Part shown: positions 1 through 14,082 of the stretch, piece by piece
Position numbering within the stretch: the first letter of the stretch is position 1
Layout of the letters: every line of letters starts with the position of its first letter
Assembly: GCF_030247185.1 (NCBI RefSeq)
Contig: NC_080572.1
Location: 88,973,435-89,037,434 of the forward strand
DNA: 64,000 nucleotides
Source: Malaya genurostris
Taxonomy: Eukaryota; Arthropoda; Insecta; Diptera; Culicidae
Direction: 5' to 3'
Position numbers and translations under genes: made by a program
The notes under the pieces: generated by a model
Seen by the model: the letters and a program-made list of their open reading frames with translations, nothing else
Database searches by the model: none
Told to the model about the DNA's origin: nothing

Positions 1-3415
<3,415 letters not shown>

Positions 3416-3419
3416 AAAT

Positions 3420-3490
3420 CGTGTCAGTTTAATTCGTATTCACGACATCCAGTTATGTCTCTGACATTACACACCCGTACTTTTTTTGAA
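3420..3490 (+). repeat. Dispersed 'GTTATGTCTCTGACATTAC' repeat, copy 1
   Basis: The core 'gttatgtctctgacattac' with an upstream 'ttcgtattcacg' and a downstream CACCCG-type tail recurs at about 11320-11375 and 35845-35915 in this orientation and at about 59940-59990 inverted. Four copies in 64 kb indicate a mobile family. I cannot classify it. Confidence 0.6.
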
Positions 3491-3699
3491 GCAGAACTCA
3501 CACTGCGAACTCCCAACAGCAGATATGCTCACAGAAGAACTAGTTGATGTTTTGCTGTGGATAGACTTGAGGAACGGAATGTCATAGTCGTCACTTACTG
3601 AAGCACCAGTTGAATAATGCCTGGTGCAATTCCATTGTCTTGGCGTAGATGCGCACTCGATGTGTTCCCGTTCATGGATAATCATAGACTGAACCTAGC

Positions 3700-3960
3700 A
3701 AACGTGCAACAGGTTCTATTTATTTTTCACTATTTAAACAATGTTTGCGTAACAAACGTGAAAGAATTAGAGAAAATACACAAACAGGGAAATCAAATCT
3801 GCAGTTTTTTCGTTACACGTGTGTTGTTGTTGATGCGTGTTTTGAAATTTGGAAATGCACCCAGAAGGGCATAGTGAAGAAAGACGTAGACCTACGTCAA
3901 AAAAATTCAGGAGACTACCAAGAACCTCAAGTCTATAGATCAATTGAAAATATGTGAAAT
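3700..3960 (+). repeat. Dispersed repeat, copy 1 (pair with 47830-48060)
   Basis: This segment and 47830-48060 share, in the same order, a 'tttaaacaa' block, 'taacaaacgtga', 'acaaacagggaaa', 'gaaatcaaatct', 'gaaaatgcaccca' and 'cctacgtcaaaa'. The pair is diverged but collinear over about 240 bp. No coding or terminal inverted repeat is evident, so it is an unclassified interspersed repeat. Confidence 0.55.
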
Positions 3961-4198
3961 CAAGGCTGAACACGAAAAGGGACTGGCTGGACTCATCTGA
4001 CAGACGAAGAGTTAAATGCATAAGATGAGGAGAAAAATACTATATTACATTCGCAATTTCTGGGAAATTCCTGAACACACCGTTATAGCAGTACCACCAG
4101 TACCAGAGTCTCGTATATAATCATTCTATAACAAATGGCCTAGTTTGAGTCATACTTTTCTCAATGATGGTTTGATATTGACACTGGTTTAAATTATT

Positions 4199-4459
4199 AT
4201 TCTTTACGTTTCGTCTTCGACTCGACAGTTATTGAACTGCTCACTGCAAAAAGTTAGACAGTTCAACTTGAACCGCTAAACAGACGCTATTTGCGAAACA
4301 CTTTTTTTATATTGCGCCGTAGCGCAATGTCTTTTCTTTTCTGACGTCCCGAGCGAAACGAAAAGGCGACTGAACTAGCCGACCACAGTTTTTGCAGTAA
4401 GCAGTTCAATTTGAACTGCTCTGCACTGACGAGTCGAAGGCGAAACGTAAAGAATAATG
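4199..4459. mobile_element. MITE, 'CGTTTCG' terminal inverted repeat family
   Basis: The ends are inverted copies: a left 'tacgtttcgtcttcgactcg' matches the reverse complement of a right 'gagtcgaaggcgaaacgta'. The interior carries GCAGTTCAA/TTGAACTGC palindromes. The same terminal and internal modules form the large fold-back at 62023-62656. At about 260 bp with no open frame it is non-autonomous. The flanking ATTATT/AATAAT bases are themselves palindromic, so the target-site duplication cannot be read with certainty. Confidence 0.75.
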
Positions 4460-4713
4460 AAATCGGTTATGTGCCCAAAGCACTAAAACGGCTTTTAGCC
4501 AAACCCCCAAATAACTGGTTTAGAATTAATTCCGGATACTTCAAAGCTGTACGTATTCATCTCATTGATTATATATCTTACTTCTTTATTGATGGGGAAA
4601 ACAATATTATTTTCAAAGAAGACGAAAGACAGCATGTCGCAACCGTCGGGAAGTTATTGAAACAAATCGTCGAACCGGCCCTGGTGAATACATTGCAGCT
4701 TAGACCGAAATAA
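4460..4713 (+). CDS. Unrecognised open frame abutting a MITE (possible exon or pseudogene)
   Basis: Right after the MITE end an 84-codon frame runs to a TAA stop at 4711-4713. It reads like real protein, with mixed hydrophobic and charged residues and motifs such as NWFRINSGYFKAVRIHLID and GKLLKQIVEPAL, unlike the Ile/Asn/Lys/Phe-rich noise frames around it. I do not recognise the family. There is no start codon of its own: the ATG at 4411 lies inside the MITE and is probably accidental. It could be the last exon of a plus-strand gene whose upstream part was separated by the MITE, or a retro-pseudogene fragment. Neighbouring sequence shows no further coding blocks, so confidence is low. Confidence 0.35.
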
Positions 4714-5845
4714 TATGAAAAATTTACGGTCACGCATATGGGTGTTTGTTGGAGAGGTTGGAAATCAGTGAAAAGTATTAACAAAACTGTGAGCAGAACG
4801 TTGGAGACTCAAAGAAATTAAAGAAAGGGTAGGTAATGTAAAGTTAATGAGAATTTACCGTTGGCCGTTCGTGTTAACAGTAAAGTAAGATTCAGACGAT
4901 ACGTCAGTTTCCCATAACGTAAATGGAGAACGCATTCATCGGCCAGAGTTGGTTTAGATTTTTATTAATGCATCAGCTCGTGCTTTGCGTCAAAACGTAT
5001 CAAACCGTTGACGTTGTGTGTAAACGTCTCTCCGGTGACGCCCGCCAGACGTAACGTGTAAATAGCACCTGAAATACTACGAAAACTTGACCTATTTCAA
5101 TTCAACTAAACGGTTTTATTACTTCACTACTTCTTGATCTAATAATTAATATTCCCCACGCTATTGTTAATGTGCTGATTTTCCTTCCATATTTTGCTGC
5201 ACAAGTGAACTGAGTGAGTAAAAAGTATGCACATTTGAAATAGTGCTCTAAATGAACACCAAATGTTCAGTCAGATGTTTGCGAATCAAATGGCTACGAT
5301 GACAAATGAAATATGTCGACAAAGAATCCCCTCAATAAAATTGAGTGAAATGTTGTGGTATGTAAAACAGAAGAAAACTATTTGGCTCGAAAGTTTGCTT
5401 TTTTACTTTCTTTCTCAAACGAAAACTACAAAAATCGTTAGCCGTAGACTGTAAACTGAAGTTTTCACGGAACGGAACATACGCGCAGTCCCCGAACTGA
5501 AGCACCATAAGCATAAACTATGGGGGTTGCGGTGCCGCAATATTTTAGACTACTTGCTATGGTAGTAACTCTTAAATAATGGTTGGTTTGTTGATAGGTG
5601 AGCGAGAGGTTCGATGAGCGGGAGCCAGAGGTATGAAACGTTCTGATATAAAAACAACATTTAGTTGTTTGCATTCCTCAAAAAATGTAAAACACAGGTC
5701 TCATAAACCACATAGACCAAAATCTGCTACTTTTTGAAACCCCCCTGTCCACCTTGTAGATTTTCGTAGGACTTTTTAGATACAGCCCCCCACCCTTTCC
5801 AATTGATAGTCTACGTAGACTTTTCGTTTTCACAAACGACTTGCT
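4714..5845. other. Non-coding stretch
   Basis: I see no gene, terminal repeat or RNA structure that can be supported. Short open frames here are Lys/Asn/Phe-rich and have no coding character. Confidence 0.4.
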
Positions 5846-5849
5846 TTGT

Positions 5850-6190
5850 TATGGAGTGATAAGTTTTTGACCGTGGATATCTCTTATTGTATCTAACGTA
5901 TCAACATGATTTTTGCTACATGCCATCGGAAATATGATCATTCATTTCTGATAACATTTTCAATTGTATGGTTCATTTCTGCGTTACCTACTGGGTAGGT
6001 ATACAAGGTTAACACTTGATATATTTCGTTCATTCTAGTTTGCGCAGTTGACTGAACAGAACGTAAAGCAAATGCATCATTCCGGTTGGCTCAGGTCCAG
6101 AGCTCAGATTAAGTTCCAGTATCAAGAATTCAGTTCAGTACTGAATCAATCCGCACAGGAAGCAGTTCTGCTTCGGGACGTTAGCAGTGC
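5850..6190 (+). repeat. TATA-module/degenerate 'GAATTC' repeat family, copy C
   Basis: The block 'acatgccatcggaaatatga' and following bases match 38148-38200 and, inverted, about 61290-61345. It is followed by a 'cgttcattctagt' block and then a short degenerate array of 'ttcag/gaattc' words (about 6085-6160). This is the same order of modules as in the two longer copies (38030-38279 plus 44280-46090, and 60285-61560). The TATA box itself is not conserved here. Confidence 0.6.
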
Positions 6191-6798
6191 GAGTTTCATT
6201 TCAAACAATAGCAATTGCGTCATCCAGCTGATGGTCGTTTGCATTGGAGCAAAATACAACAAAAATAGATCAACGATGGGAAACATTTTACAAAATCAGC
6301 CTTTCTCAGGACTCTGAATGTTATTTGAAGAACTTTTAGAATTACTTATCTGTTAAAATGTGCAATTCGGAAGTGAAAATAATCAAGTGTGCAGGTTTCC
6401 AGTCTGACAGATTCTAATTAGAAAATTAGTTATCGCATACTTTTCTCGGTCTTTTTTTAAATTGTTTTTTTTTGTGTATTGGTTTAAATGCGTTTGGTTT
6501 ACTTCATGGTGTGCAAGTGGTATCAGATATTTTATTGTTGATTACATCTGCATTAAATTAGAGGAAATGTTTCATATGATATTGAATAAAGAAGTATTTT
6601 CACGTGTATGTCTTTCTTTTTTTTTATTTCGAACATTTTTATATAATGGTAGACGGTACCGATTAAAAAGATTGAATTTTTTCGCAAAAAGACCGAAATA
6701 GTAATGAATGGTTTGAATATTGCAAAACTTATTCGTTGTTGCTGGAAACTGTGTAGTTTTTTTAACTTGATTAAGAAATACAACGTGTTACACGAAAA

Positions 6799-6906
6799 AT
6801 TTCGAATGTAAAAATTCAACAGGACGGTGCTACGTACCACACAGCCAACGAAACAATCGATGTTCTGCGAACAATCTTTGAAAATCGAATAATCAGCAGA
6901 AATGGT
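6799..6906 (+). pseudogene. Tc1/mariner-type transposase fragment
   Basis: About 34 codons encode a core with the motif QQDGATYHTANETIDVLR followed by RIISRNG, the region around the second catalytic aspartate in a widespread arthropod mariner-like transposase. Everything before and after it is missing, and a TAG ends the frame within two codons. The same transposase type, by its first catalytic block, occurs in the truncated element at 63725-64000, but the two fragments cover different parts of the protein. It is a dead fragment with no terminal repeats nearby. Confidence 0.7.
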
Positions 6907-7139
6907 AATGTGAATTAGAGTGAGTGTGACTCAAAATCCGATTTTGATTGGAAACTAACATGGAAGCATAAACATGCTGAATTTATAGTTATATTCTTCA
7001 CAAAATATTTCCACTGATTTGTACACCGAAACTTCCATTCACGAACTATACGGGGGTTCGTAAATCGAGTTAGTTCGTAAAAAAAAGTTTACATTATTTG
7101 GAATTAACTTCGTGGATTTCGGAAGAAAATTTTATATCG

Positions 7140-7405
7140 TTTTCTGATATCTAATCATGCGCTCCGAAAATATTCATAATGTGAGTGTTTTCAAGAAATA
7201 TCAATATATCGCCATCTTGAATTTCGGAATGACTCCAAACATCGTTTTTTTGGTACCTACACATCAAATCAGTTTCGAAAATGTCCATATTGTAAGTGTT
7301 TTCAAGGAATGTCAATAAACCGGGTGTCGCCATATTAGATGTTAGAACGACTTCAAACATTGTTTTCCGGAATCTACCCTTCAAATCCGTTTCAAGAGTA
7401 CGGTA
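7140..7405 (+). repeat. Satellite-like tandem repeat, about 115-bp unit
   Basis: Two and a half degenerate units are visible. Each has 'tttcgaaaat', 'gtgttttcaa(g)aa', 'gtcaataaa/tatcaatata', 'cgccat' and 'gacttcaaacat' in the same order before a new 'tttt...gg/atctac' start. A single inverted copy is at 8335-8440. Repeats of this wording are common in culicine mosquitoes. Confidence 0.65.
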
Positions 7406-8334
7406 AAGATATCGTTTTCATTTTATGCAAAAACTACAATGTTCAGCCCCATGCACAGTGGTTTGAATCGACTAAAACGTGAACTTAATTCTCTAGCTGG
7501 TAAACCGTTTATTCGATATACATAGTTTCTTTGGAGAACTTTTTCATAAAAAAATATATCGTGATTTGATCACGATAAAAAAATATACAAAGCCTACTAC
7601 GATAAAGTTCATTTCAACAACTTTTTTCCTTTAAGAGATAGAAAAACGATGTCTTCTACTAAATTTTAGAACTTCTAATGAGAAAAAGCTTTGCCGAAGA
7701 AGCTATAGGTCTAACGCAAAAACGGATATATGAAACATTTTCGTTTGAAACCACTTAAAATCAATTTTTTGTACATAACTTTATTTCACAATTATTTTCA
7801 GTGTCTACTATGTTGGAGACAATTACTAAAAACGTAAAATTACACATTTTCGTTGAAGACTGTATACGGTTTGGCCTTTTCCCTAAAAAGTTATTTAACA
7901 TTTAAACTTTTATATACACTAACTTTAATTACTAATAGGAAGCAGGGTCGCAGACCAAAAGGCACATAAATATACTTTATGGAAAGCTTAAACCAAGTAA
8001 TATGAAGTTACGAAGTGTGTAGCGTGACCCCTTTAAATTGTGTAAATAAGACAACGAAATATTTCTTCCATTTTCTTAGTAAAAACATTTACAAAAATGA
8101 TTATTTTTGGTTTATTAAAAGGAGCTTTGTAGAAAATGTTGAAAAATTAAAAAATGGATGAAATCTTACACCATTACCAGTACGCCTAAAAACAAATACG
8201 TTCTTATGAATTAAACCAATACATTAATTTCAATGAATATGATCGTTTATTTATATTGACGCTTAGTTTTACTTTTAAAATATATTGAAAAGTGAAGTGA
8301 AGTAATTTTATATTAAATTTCCTTCATTTTTCGG
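7406..8334. other. Non-coding, unclassified repeat-like sequence
   Basis: No gene. From about 7590 to 7880 the sequence has the wording of an unclassified mosquito interspersed repeat, with a 'ctttgccgaagaagctat' core. I cannot define its ends. Confidence 0.45.
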
Positions 8335-8440
8335 ACCATGAGCGGTTTGATGAGTAGATGTCGGAAAACGATGTTTAAGTTATTTTTAAAATTCAAGATG
8401 GTGACTTCCGGTTTATCTTGAATTTCCGAACGAACACAAA
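8335..8440 (-). repeat. Inverted copy of the 115-bp satellite-like unit
   Basis: Read on the minus strand this gives 'caccatcttgaatttt', 'aaacatcgttttccga' and 'catctactcatcaaac', the same succession as the units at 7140-7405. Confidence 0.55.
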
Positions 8441-9869
8441 CATAAATTAAAACACAAAAAACTAATGCAACCGACGATGTTTTATATAAAATATTTTACT
8501 ATTTTATGATAAAACCTCGTCAGAAAAACTTATTTTATCAAAACAAACGCAAGTTTGACCGACCAGCCATATGACACCTGTATGTTAGCACCAGCCATTT
8601 GAAAGTACACCGATTACGTTGAGCCCCTCGTGTCTTGAGCCCCAAACACTGCGATGTTTTGATACTCATCGCGACTCTCAAATTGTGAAAATTCCATCCA
8701 CTTGAAACACTATCTGTTGTATTTTAGGTAAACCGACAAGTTATTGTGAGAGAGTCGAACCAAAATTCTCTAATTTTCGTGCAATAAACAAGGTAAACAA
8801 CGTAAAACAATTACATTACTGATTGTTTATATACGTTGCAATCAGGTGAAGCTTTGAAGTTCCGATTTTGATCTCATCAAGATGGTGTCGTGACAGGGAC
8901 CGTGACAGACACGCACGCCTGCTACGATCGAGATACCGAATGATTAAATTGTGAGAATATCGCTATTCTTTGCTAGATTTATTATGGTGGCTCATGAAGA
9001 AAACTCCGGAAATGAAAACCGCTGCTAGTGTGCAGAGCGATTTCTACTTCGCGTTACGATTCAGACGGTGCGTCTCCTTTCGTTACCATCACCGGAATGT
9101 CAACGTCCGTCAAAACTAGTTTAATACTTTCTTTGGCGTGACGTTCGCATCCGGCGGCCATTAGGACGTTCCATGAAGGTGACATTGTGTGTACATGATT
9201 CCATAAGAATGCATTCAACTGATTTTGTCGGTTACGGTGACGGAGCTGACTCCGACGGAAGGTAACCGACCGAGACGTAAAATTTGTCGTATTGTCGTAA
9301 CCGACTGAGACGTAAAATTTGTCGTATTGCCGTTCTGCTGCAGTAACCGCTCCAGATATATTATGACCGCTCCAGGCAAAATGAAACTGAAGGCCGTGAA
9401 ATGTTTCGCACTGCCCGTCGTGCCGCGCGAACCGCTTCAGAAAGAATGATGAAACAATTTCAATCATTATCTTTGATATCCGCGCAGTTTGCTGGTTTCC
9501 CTGATAACGTGTTCCGATTGGCTCGTGAAAACGGGCTTTATTCAAATTGATTTTTTGTTTTTCCATTAAGTTTAGAGTTTTCAAAACGTTTGATGGTTGA
9601 AAAATATAAATCCATCAACAAATGAAGAAGTTATATGCGTTACAAAAAAGTTTTTTTTCACTTATTTTGAAATTTTTATTTCACACCGCACAGTGTTTTC
9701 ATAAAGATGGCTCAACCGATTCAACTAAAAGGTTATGAAATCCCCTAAGAAAATCTCGATTTTTTTCATAACTAACCATGGGACGAGTAGGGACTTCTTT
9801 AAATTGGTTCAAAAAATTTCTAGTTTGCAAAGATGCTTACCACAACAACATGGCCGCCTAACTGAGGAC
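8441..9869. other. Non-coding stretch with a 35-bp tandem duplication
   Basis: No supported gene. At 9262-9331 a 35-bp unit beginning 'gtaaccgac' and containing 'gagacgtaaaatttgtcgta' occurs twice in tandem with one mismatch. The 176-codon minus-strand frame over this duplication has no protein character I can recognise and is treated as chance. From about 9528 to 9660 there is a copy of a dispersed repeat ('tccatcaacaaatga' core) also present at 24290-24560 and 26590-26830. Confidence 0.5.
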
Positions 9870-10022
9870 TGGGGGACGAGTATAGCGTGATGGGTTAGTC
9901 GATGCCTTTCATGAAGCCCACCTGGGTTCGACCCCCAACCCCGCACATGGGGTCAGATAGCTTTTCTGGTCCGAAGAGGCGAATGATCTTAAGGTTAAAA
10001 CCTCTATAAGTGAAACAAAAAA
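9870..10022 (+). mobile_element. tRNA-derived SINE
   Basis: A tRNA-like head holds a Pol III B-box type 'gggttcgacccccaacc' at about 9925-9941. It is followed by a non-tRNA tail ending 'ttaaggttaaaacctctata' and an A-rich stretch. That tail is typical of a widespread culicine SINE. No clean target-site duplication was found, and the head has too many changes to be a functional tRNA gene. Confidence 0.7.
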
Positions 10023-11319
10023 CTGCAAGGATCAGCCCCATGGGGTTGTTCGAGCCATTGATGTGGAACAAAGCAACCAAAATTTCTAATGATTTACAAT
10101 CAAACAGTTCAATCAATTGTCACACTTTTGAATCCGCAATTGCACGAGAGTCTGCTTAGATTGATCTTGATTAGGAACCAACACTGAACATTGTTTGTCT
10201 TGATTTGTATTTGTTTAATAACGACGAAATAACACCAATAACCCAAATGTATGCAATTATATCTTTGTACATACTTGCGATACGGATTTCGATATTTAAG
10301 CTTCTCTTCGCCAACCTTGTGTTCAAGTTTTGTATGCAAGTAGTTATTTTTATAGCGTTAAGTTTCCCTACCATTCTGCGATTTCGGTTGAAGCGATAAA
10401 CTTTTTCTCATTGTCGATCGATTTCATCTTTTATAAATTAGAAAATAATCTTAAGCACTCAAAATTTACCCTGGGGTAGTTGTCGATTTCTCAGGCGAAT
10501 CTACATAACATGGAATTTCATCCGAACTTGCAAAAATCAGAGCATACCAATCAAAACTTTAAAAAAAGCTTCAAATCGTTTTATAATTTCGCTTCTATTT
10601 ATAGATTCGTGTGCTTCCAACAGCTCCGCTTTTGCATCGATTGACCAATCAGAACGATGCTTTCTCTTTGATATATCGTTTACTTTTTCAAAACCGTCGT
10701 CTGTGGCACGGAAATCCAGTATGCCGGAGATTTTTAGCAGACAAAATAAGACACTGCTCGCTACTAATCAAAATTTCAATCATATATAATTGAAAACACG
10801 TGGCTTGATACATTCAAATCGAAAGTTAGAAATATTTCCAATCAAATGATGAAATAATATTCATAATTGATACAAAATAGACTGAGCTGAAGGTGTTTAA
10901 AACCTGACCACATCTCTACGTGTATTTTTCCTTGAGTTTCTGATTTGCACCCCTATAGAGAAAATAAAGATGTGTTCTACATCAAAACATCGTTCTACGA
11001 GGTAGGTTCGTAAAAAAGGTTAACGTTATTTGAGATTTGGTTCGTAAAAAAAGTTACGTAAAATATATGTTAGTAAACGGTGGTTTGAGTGTATGACAAC
11101 TCTAGTTTAAATGTTTATTATTTTGGATAGCACATGGGGTTATAATAAGATATTTCTATTATTTTTTCCGTTGTGTGTTATCATGTTCGATATTGGACTT
11201 ATTATTATTGCTATTGTATGTCTATAATTTAGCTCCAATTTTAACCAGTATTTGTTATTCGCTGAAGATGATATCCGTGCTTTATAAGGAAACAGTTCAT
11301 TTTCATCGAACCAATATTA
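10023..11319. other. Non-coding stretch
   Basis: No gene, RNA or defined repeat is supported. All open frames are short and lack coding character. Confidence 0.4.
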
Positions 11320-11375
11320 TTCGTATTCACGTCAATCCGGTTATGTCTCATACATAACCCACCTGCGGTTTTTGA
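11320..11375 (+). repeat. Dispersed 'GTTATGTCTCTGACATTAC' repeat, copy 2
   Basis: Contains 'ttcgtattcacgtc' and 'ccggttatgtctcatacata' followed by a CACC tail, matching the copy at 3420-3490. Confidence 0.5.
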
Positions 11376-11531
11376 AGCGATTCAGGAATCTATGTTTAAA
11401 TATAAATCTTTGAAGGGAAAAAAGTATAAACAGTTTAATGAAAGGCTGTCAATGGTTTGATGAAGATGTCTTGAGAACGACTATCAGTTTGTTGCCAGTC
11501 TTTTATGATGCATGCAATTATAGCAATTATA

Positions 11532-12796
11532 ACAGATCGACTGAAAAGTTCGTAGAGGGCGCCACTAGAATTAAATCCATACCATTTTCAGTTAGTACCA
11601 ACCTTCAAAAGATACGTGTATAAATTTGACAGCTGTCTGATTATTAGTTTGTGAGATATGGCATTTTAAGTGAAGCTACTTTTGTTATTGTGAAAAAAAG
11701 GAAAAAAAGGAATTTCGTGTGTTGATGAAACACAACTTTTTGATGAAAAAAAGTGCCGCCGATACCAAAAATGGCTTGATGAGTGTTATCCAGACTCTGC
11801 ACCGGGCGAAGCAACAATTCGTAAGTGGTTTGCAAAATTTCGTACTGGTCATTTGAGCACCGAAGACGATGAACATAGAGGCTGTTACCGATGAAAACGT
11901 GAAAAAAATCCACAAAATGATTTTCAATGACCGTAAAGTGAAGTTGATCGAGATAGCTGACACCCTAAAGATATCAAAGGAACGTGTTGGACATATTATT
12001 CACGAATATTTGGATATGAGAAAGCTTTGTGCAAAATGGGTGCCGCGTGAGCTCACAATCGATCAAAAACTACAACGAGTTGATGATTCTGAGCAGTGTT
12101 TGGAGCTGTTATATCGAAATAAAACCGATTTTTTTCGTCGATATATAACAATGGACGAAACATGGCTCCATCACTTCACTCCGGAGTCCAATCGACAGTC
12201 AGCTGAGTGGACTGCACCCGATGAACCGAACCCAAAGCGTGGAAAGACTCAACAATCGGCCGGTAAGGTTATGGCGTCTGTATTTCGGGATTCGCATGGT
12301 ATAATTTTCATCGACTACCTTGAAAAGGAAAAAACCATCAATAGTGACTGGCATACAGCGTTATTAGAGCGTTTGAAGGACGAAATTTTAAAAAAAACGG
12401 CCTCATTTGAAGAAGGAAAAAGTTGTGTTTCATCAAGACAATGCACCGTATCACAAGTCGATGAAAACCATGCTGAAATTGAACGAATTGGGCTTCGAAT
12501 TGCTCCCTCATCCACCGTATTCTGCAGATTTGGCCCCCAGTGACTTTTCCTGTTCTCAGACCTCAAGAGAATGCTCGCTGGTAAAAAATTTAGAAGCAAT
12601 GAAGAGGTAATCGCTGAAACTGAGGCCTATTTTGAGGCAAAGGACAAATCGTACTACAAAAATGGTATCGAGAAGTTGGAAGATCGCTATAATCGCTGTA
12701 TCGCCTCTGATGGCAATTATGTTGAATAATAAAAACGAATTTTGGCAAAAAAATGTGTGTTTCTTTTAAACGATACGAACTTTTTAACCGAACTGT
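11532..12796 (+). mobile_element. mariner transposon (DD34D), inactive
   Basis: A 1.27-kb element. The ends are imperfect inverted repeats of about 25 bp: left 'acagatcgactgaaaagttc', right (reverse complement) 'acagttcggttaaaaagttc'. TA dinucleotides flank both sides, as expected for this superfamily. It encodes one transposase, broken by frameshifts. Size, termini and DD34D spacing make the mariner family call firm. Confidence 0.92.
11658..12729 (+). pseudogene. mariner transposase, frameshifted
   Basis: The product would be the DD34D transposase that cuts and pastes the element. Visible motifs: N-terminal helix-turn-helix region, the family linker WVPRELT (about 12043-12063), the first catalytic block ITMDETWLHH, the second HQDNAPYHKS and the third LAPSDF. 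Exactly 34 residues separate the second and third catalytic aspartates. The frame is broken at least twice: near 11870-11880, where the KWFAKFRTGH block changes frame into the TDENVKK block, and near 12405, before the second aspartate. Near 11658 the first ATG is followed almost at once by a stop. The end is a double TAA at 12727-12732. The protein cannot be made intact. Confidence 0.9.
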
Positions 12797-13247
12797 TATA
12801 ACCAAGAATAAGGCTAAAAAAACTTCTGTCACGAAAGATGTCGTAATTGTAGAATGAAACCCTTGAAAATGCGGTGCACGTGAACGACGTTATAAAAAAT
12901 ACACCGTTAATTCAAGAGTGAGTAACGGTACCTCACTCACATTATTTGCCTGGCCTGTGATCATGGACTTTGTTAATTTAAAACTCAACGTTTTATCATA
13001 AATTGTTAAACATTCCCGAATATGAATAGCTATCTGAAAAAAAATTATGTCCCTGTTATCCCCTCAATCCCCTACAGGTCGTTAAAAATTTCACTGTGGA
13101 ATAAAATTGGCTGGTCATTTCAGCACACGGGACAGTAGCAAATTTAAATTACATCCACAGCAACTACCGTTGATTGAACGTAACTAAGCTCACATCGATC
13201 GATGGGGAACTGAGAAACGAGAACCGGTGTTTACCGTAAATTGAAGT
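12797..13247. other. Non-coding stretch
   Basis: No gene or repeat can be supported between the mariner end and the candidate exon at 13248. Confidence 0.4.
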
Positions 13248-13450
13248 TTATCGTGCGGAAGTGCTGGGTAGCTTGGAAAGTTTATTACATAAATATTGGG
13301 TTGCAATCATAAAACAGTTACCATGCACGCGAATAAATCTAACATAAGGCGTCTTGGTACTAAGCACATTCAGATGCGGAGCGTGATCTTCGGTTTCGAC
13401 CAATTTTGCAGCCCATTCTGAAAGCCCTGTACGGTCGAAGAAAAGGGCAC
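13248..13450 (-). CDS. Candidate downstream (terminal) exon, unrecognised
   Basis: On the same strand as the host gene and downstream of its last confirmed exon, a frame reads through FFDRTGLSEWAAKLVETED and KTPYVRFIRVHGN to a TAA at 13248-13250. Residue mix and codon choice look coding, unlike nearby noise frames. An acceptor-like AG after 'aaacataac' (about 13441) would give the phase 2 join required by the exon ending at 19873, but its pyrimidine tract is poor. The first ATG of the frame is at 13478. It may be a real 3' exon, an exon of another gene or a pseudogene fragment. I do not recognise the protein. Confidence 0.3.
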
Positions 13451-13855
13451 TGTTATGTTTACTCTGACGCTTCTCCATACGTCAACTGTTTTATGATATC
13501 AGTGTGTTATTCTCTGAACCACTGATAAATACAACTATTTTTTCACATTTTTACTGTTTCTTTGCTGAAAATTGCAACACTTTGAATGACATATCTCTAC
13601 TTGTTCTTAGAATATCTCGACTTTGAAAACTTGCGTGATAATTTAGTTTAGATACAATTAGTCCATAACAACATTTATGTTGTCGAAATAAAAATAAAGT
13701 CTTATACTTTCTGTGAAACAGGAATAGAAGAGGAGAGAAGAGATATAAAATCTACTCAGCATAGTACCTAAACACAGACACGCAAAGGGAGTCAGGAAGG
13801 GAGAATCAAAATATATACGCGACCCACTGTCCTCAGGCCTTAAAATAAACTTAAG
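13451..13855. other. Non-coding stretch
   Basis: No supported feature before the SINE target-site duplication. Confidence 0.4.
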
Positions 13856-13864
13856 TTCGGTGTC

Positions 13865-14073
13865 CCGGGTTGGCGGTTCAATGCATAGGACGCTGGTCCT
13901 ACAAGCCAGCTGTCGTCTGTTCAAGCCCCGACCTGGAAGGATTCTTAGTGTCAGTAGGATCCATAGTAGTAGCCATGCAATGATTCTGTACACTAAGAAT
14001 CGGCTGCGAAGTCTTTTGAAGCAGAAAGGCCAAATTCCACCACAGGAATGTAATGCCAAGACTTTGCTTTGCT
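13865..14073 (+). mobile_element. tRNA-derived SINE, copy 1 (9-bp target-site duplication)
   Basis: The insert is bounded by 'ttcggtgtc' at 13856-13864 and 14074-14082. The head is tRNA-like: box A region 'tggcggttcaatgcatagg', an anticodon stem CTGG/CCAG, and box B 'gttcaagccccgacc'. The loop spells CCTACAA, an anticodon TAC, suggesting descent from a valine tRNA. The tail is unique and ends in a T-rich 'ctttgctttgc'. A 208-bp sibling lies at 60476-60683. It depends on LINE machinery in trans. Confidence 0.88.
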
Positions 14074-14082
14074 TTCGGTGTC

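Noticed and set aside
3467..3685. 72-codon minus-strand frame with Ser-rich tract
   Set aside because: It overlaps the dispersed GTTATGTCTCTGACATTAC repeat and looks like repeat-derived sequence; no exon boundaries support it.
9054..9584. 176-codon minus-strand frame
   Set aside because: No recognisable domain; spans a 35-bp tandem duplication and a dispersed repeat, with no splice signals supporting it.
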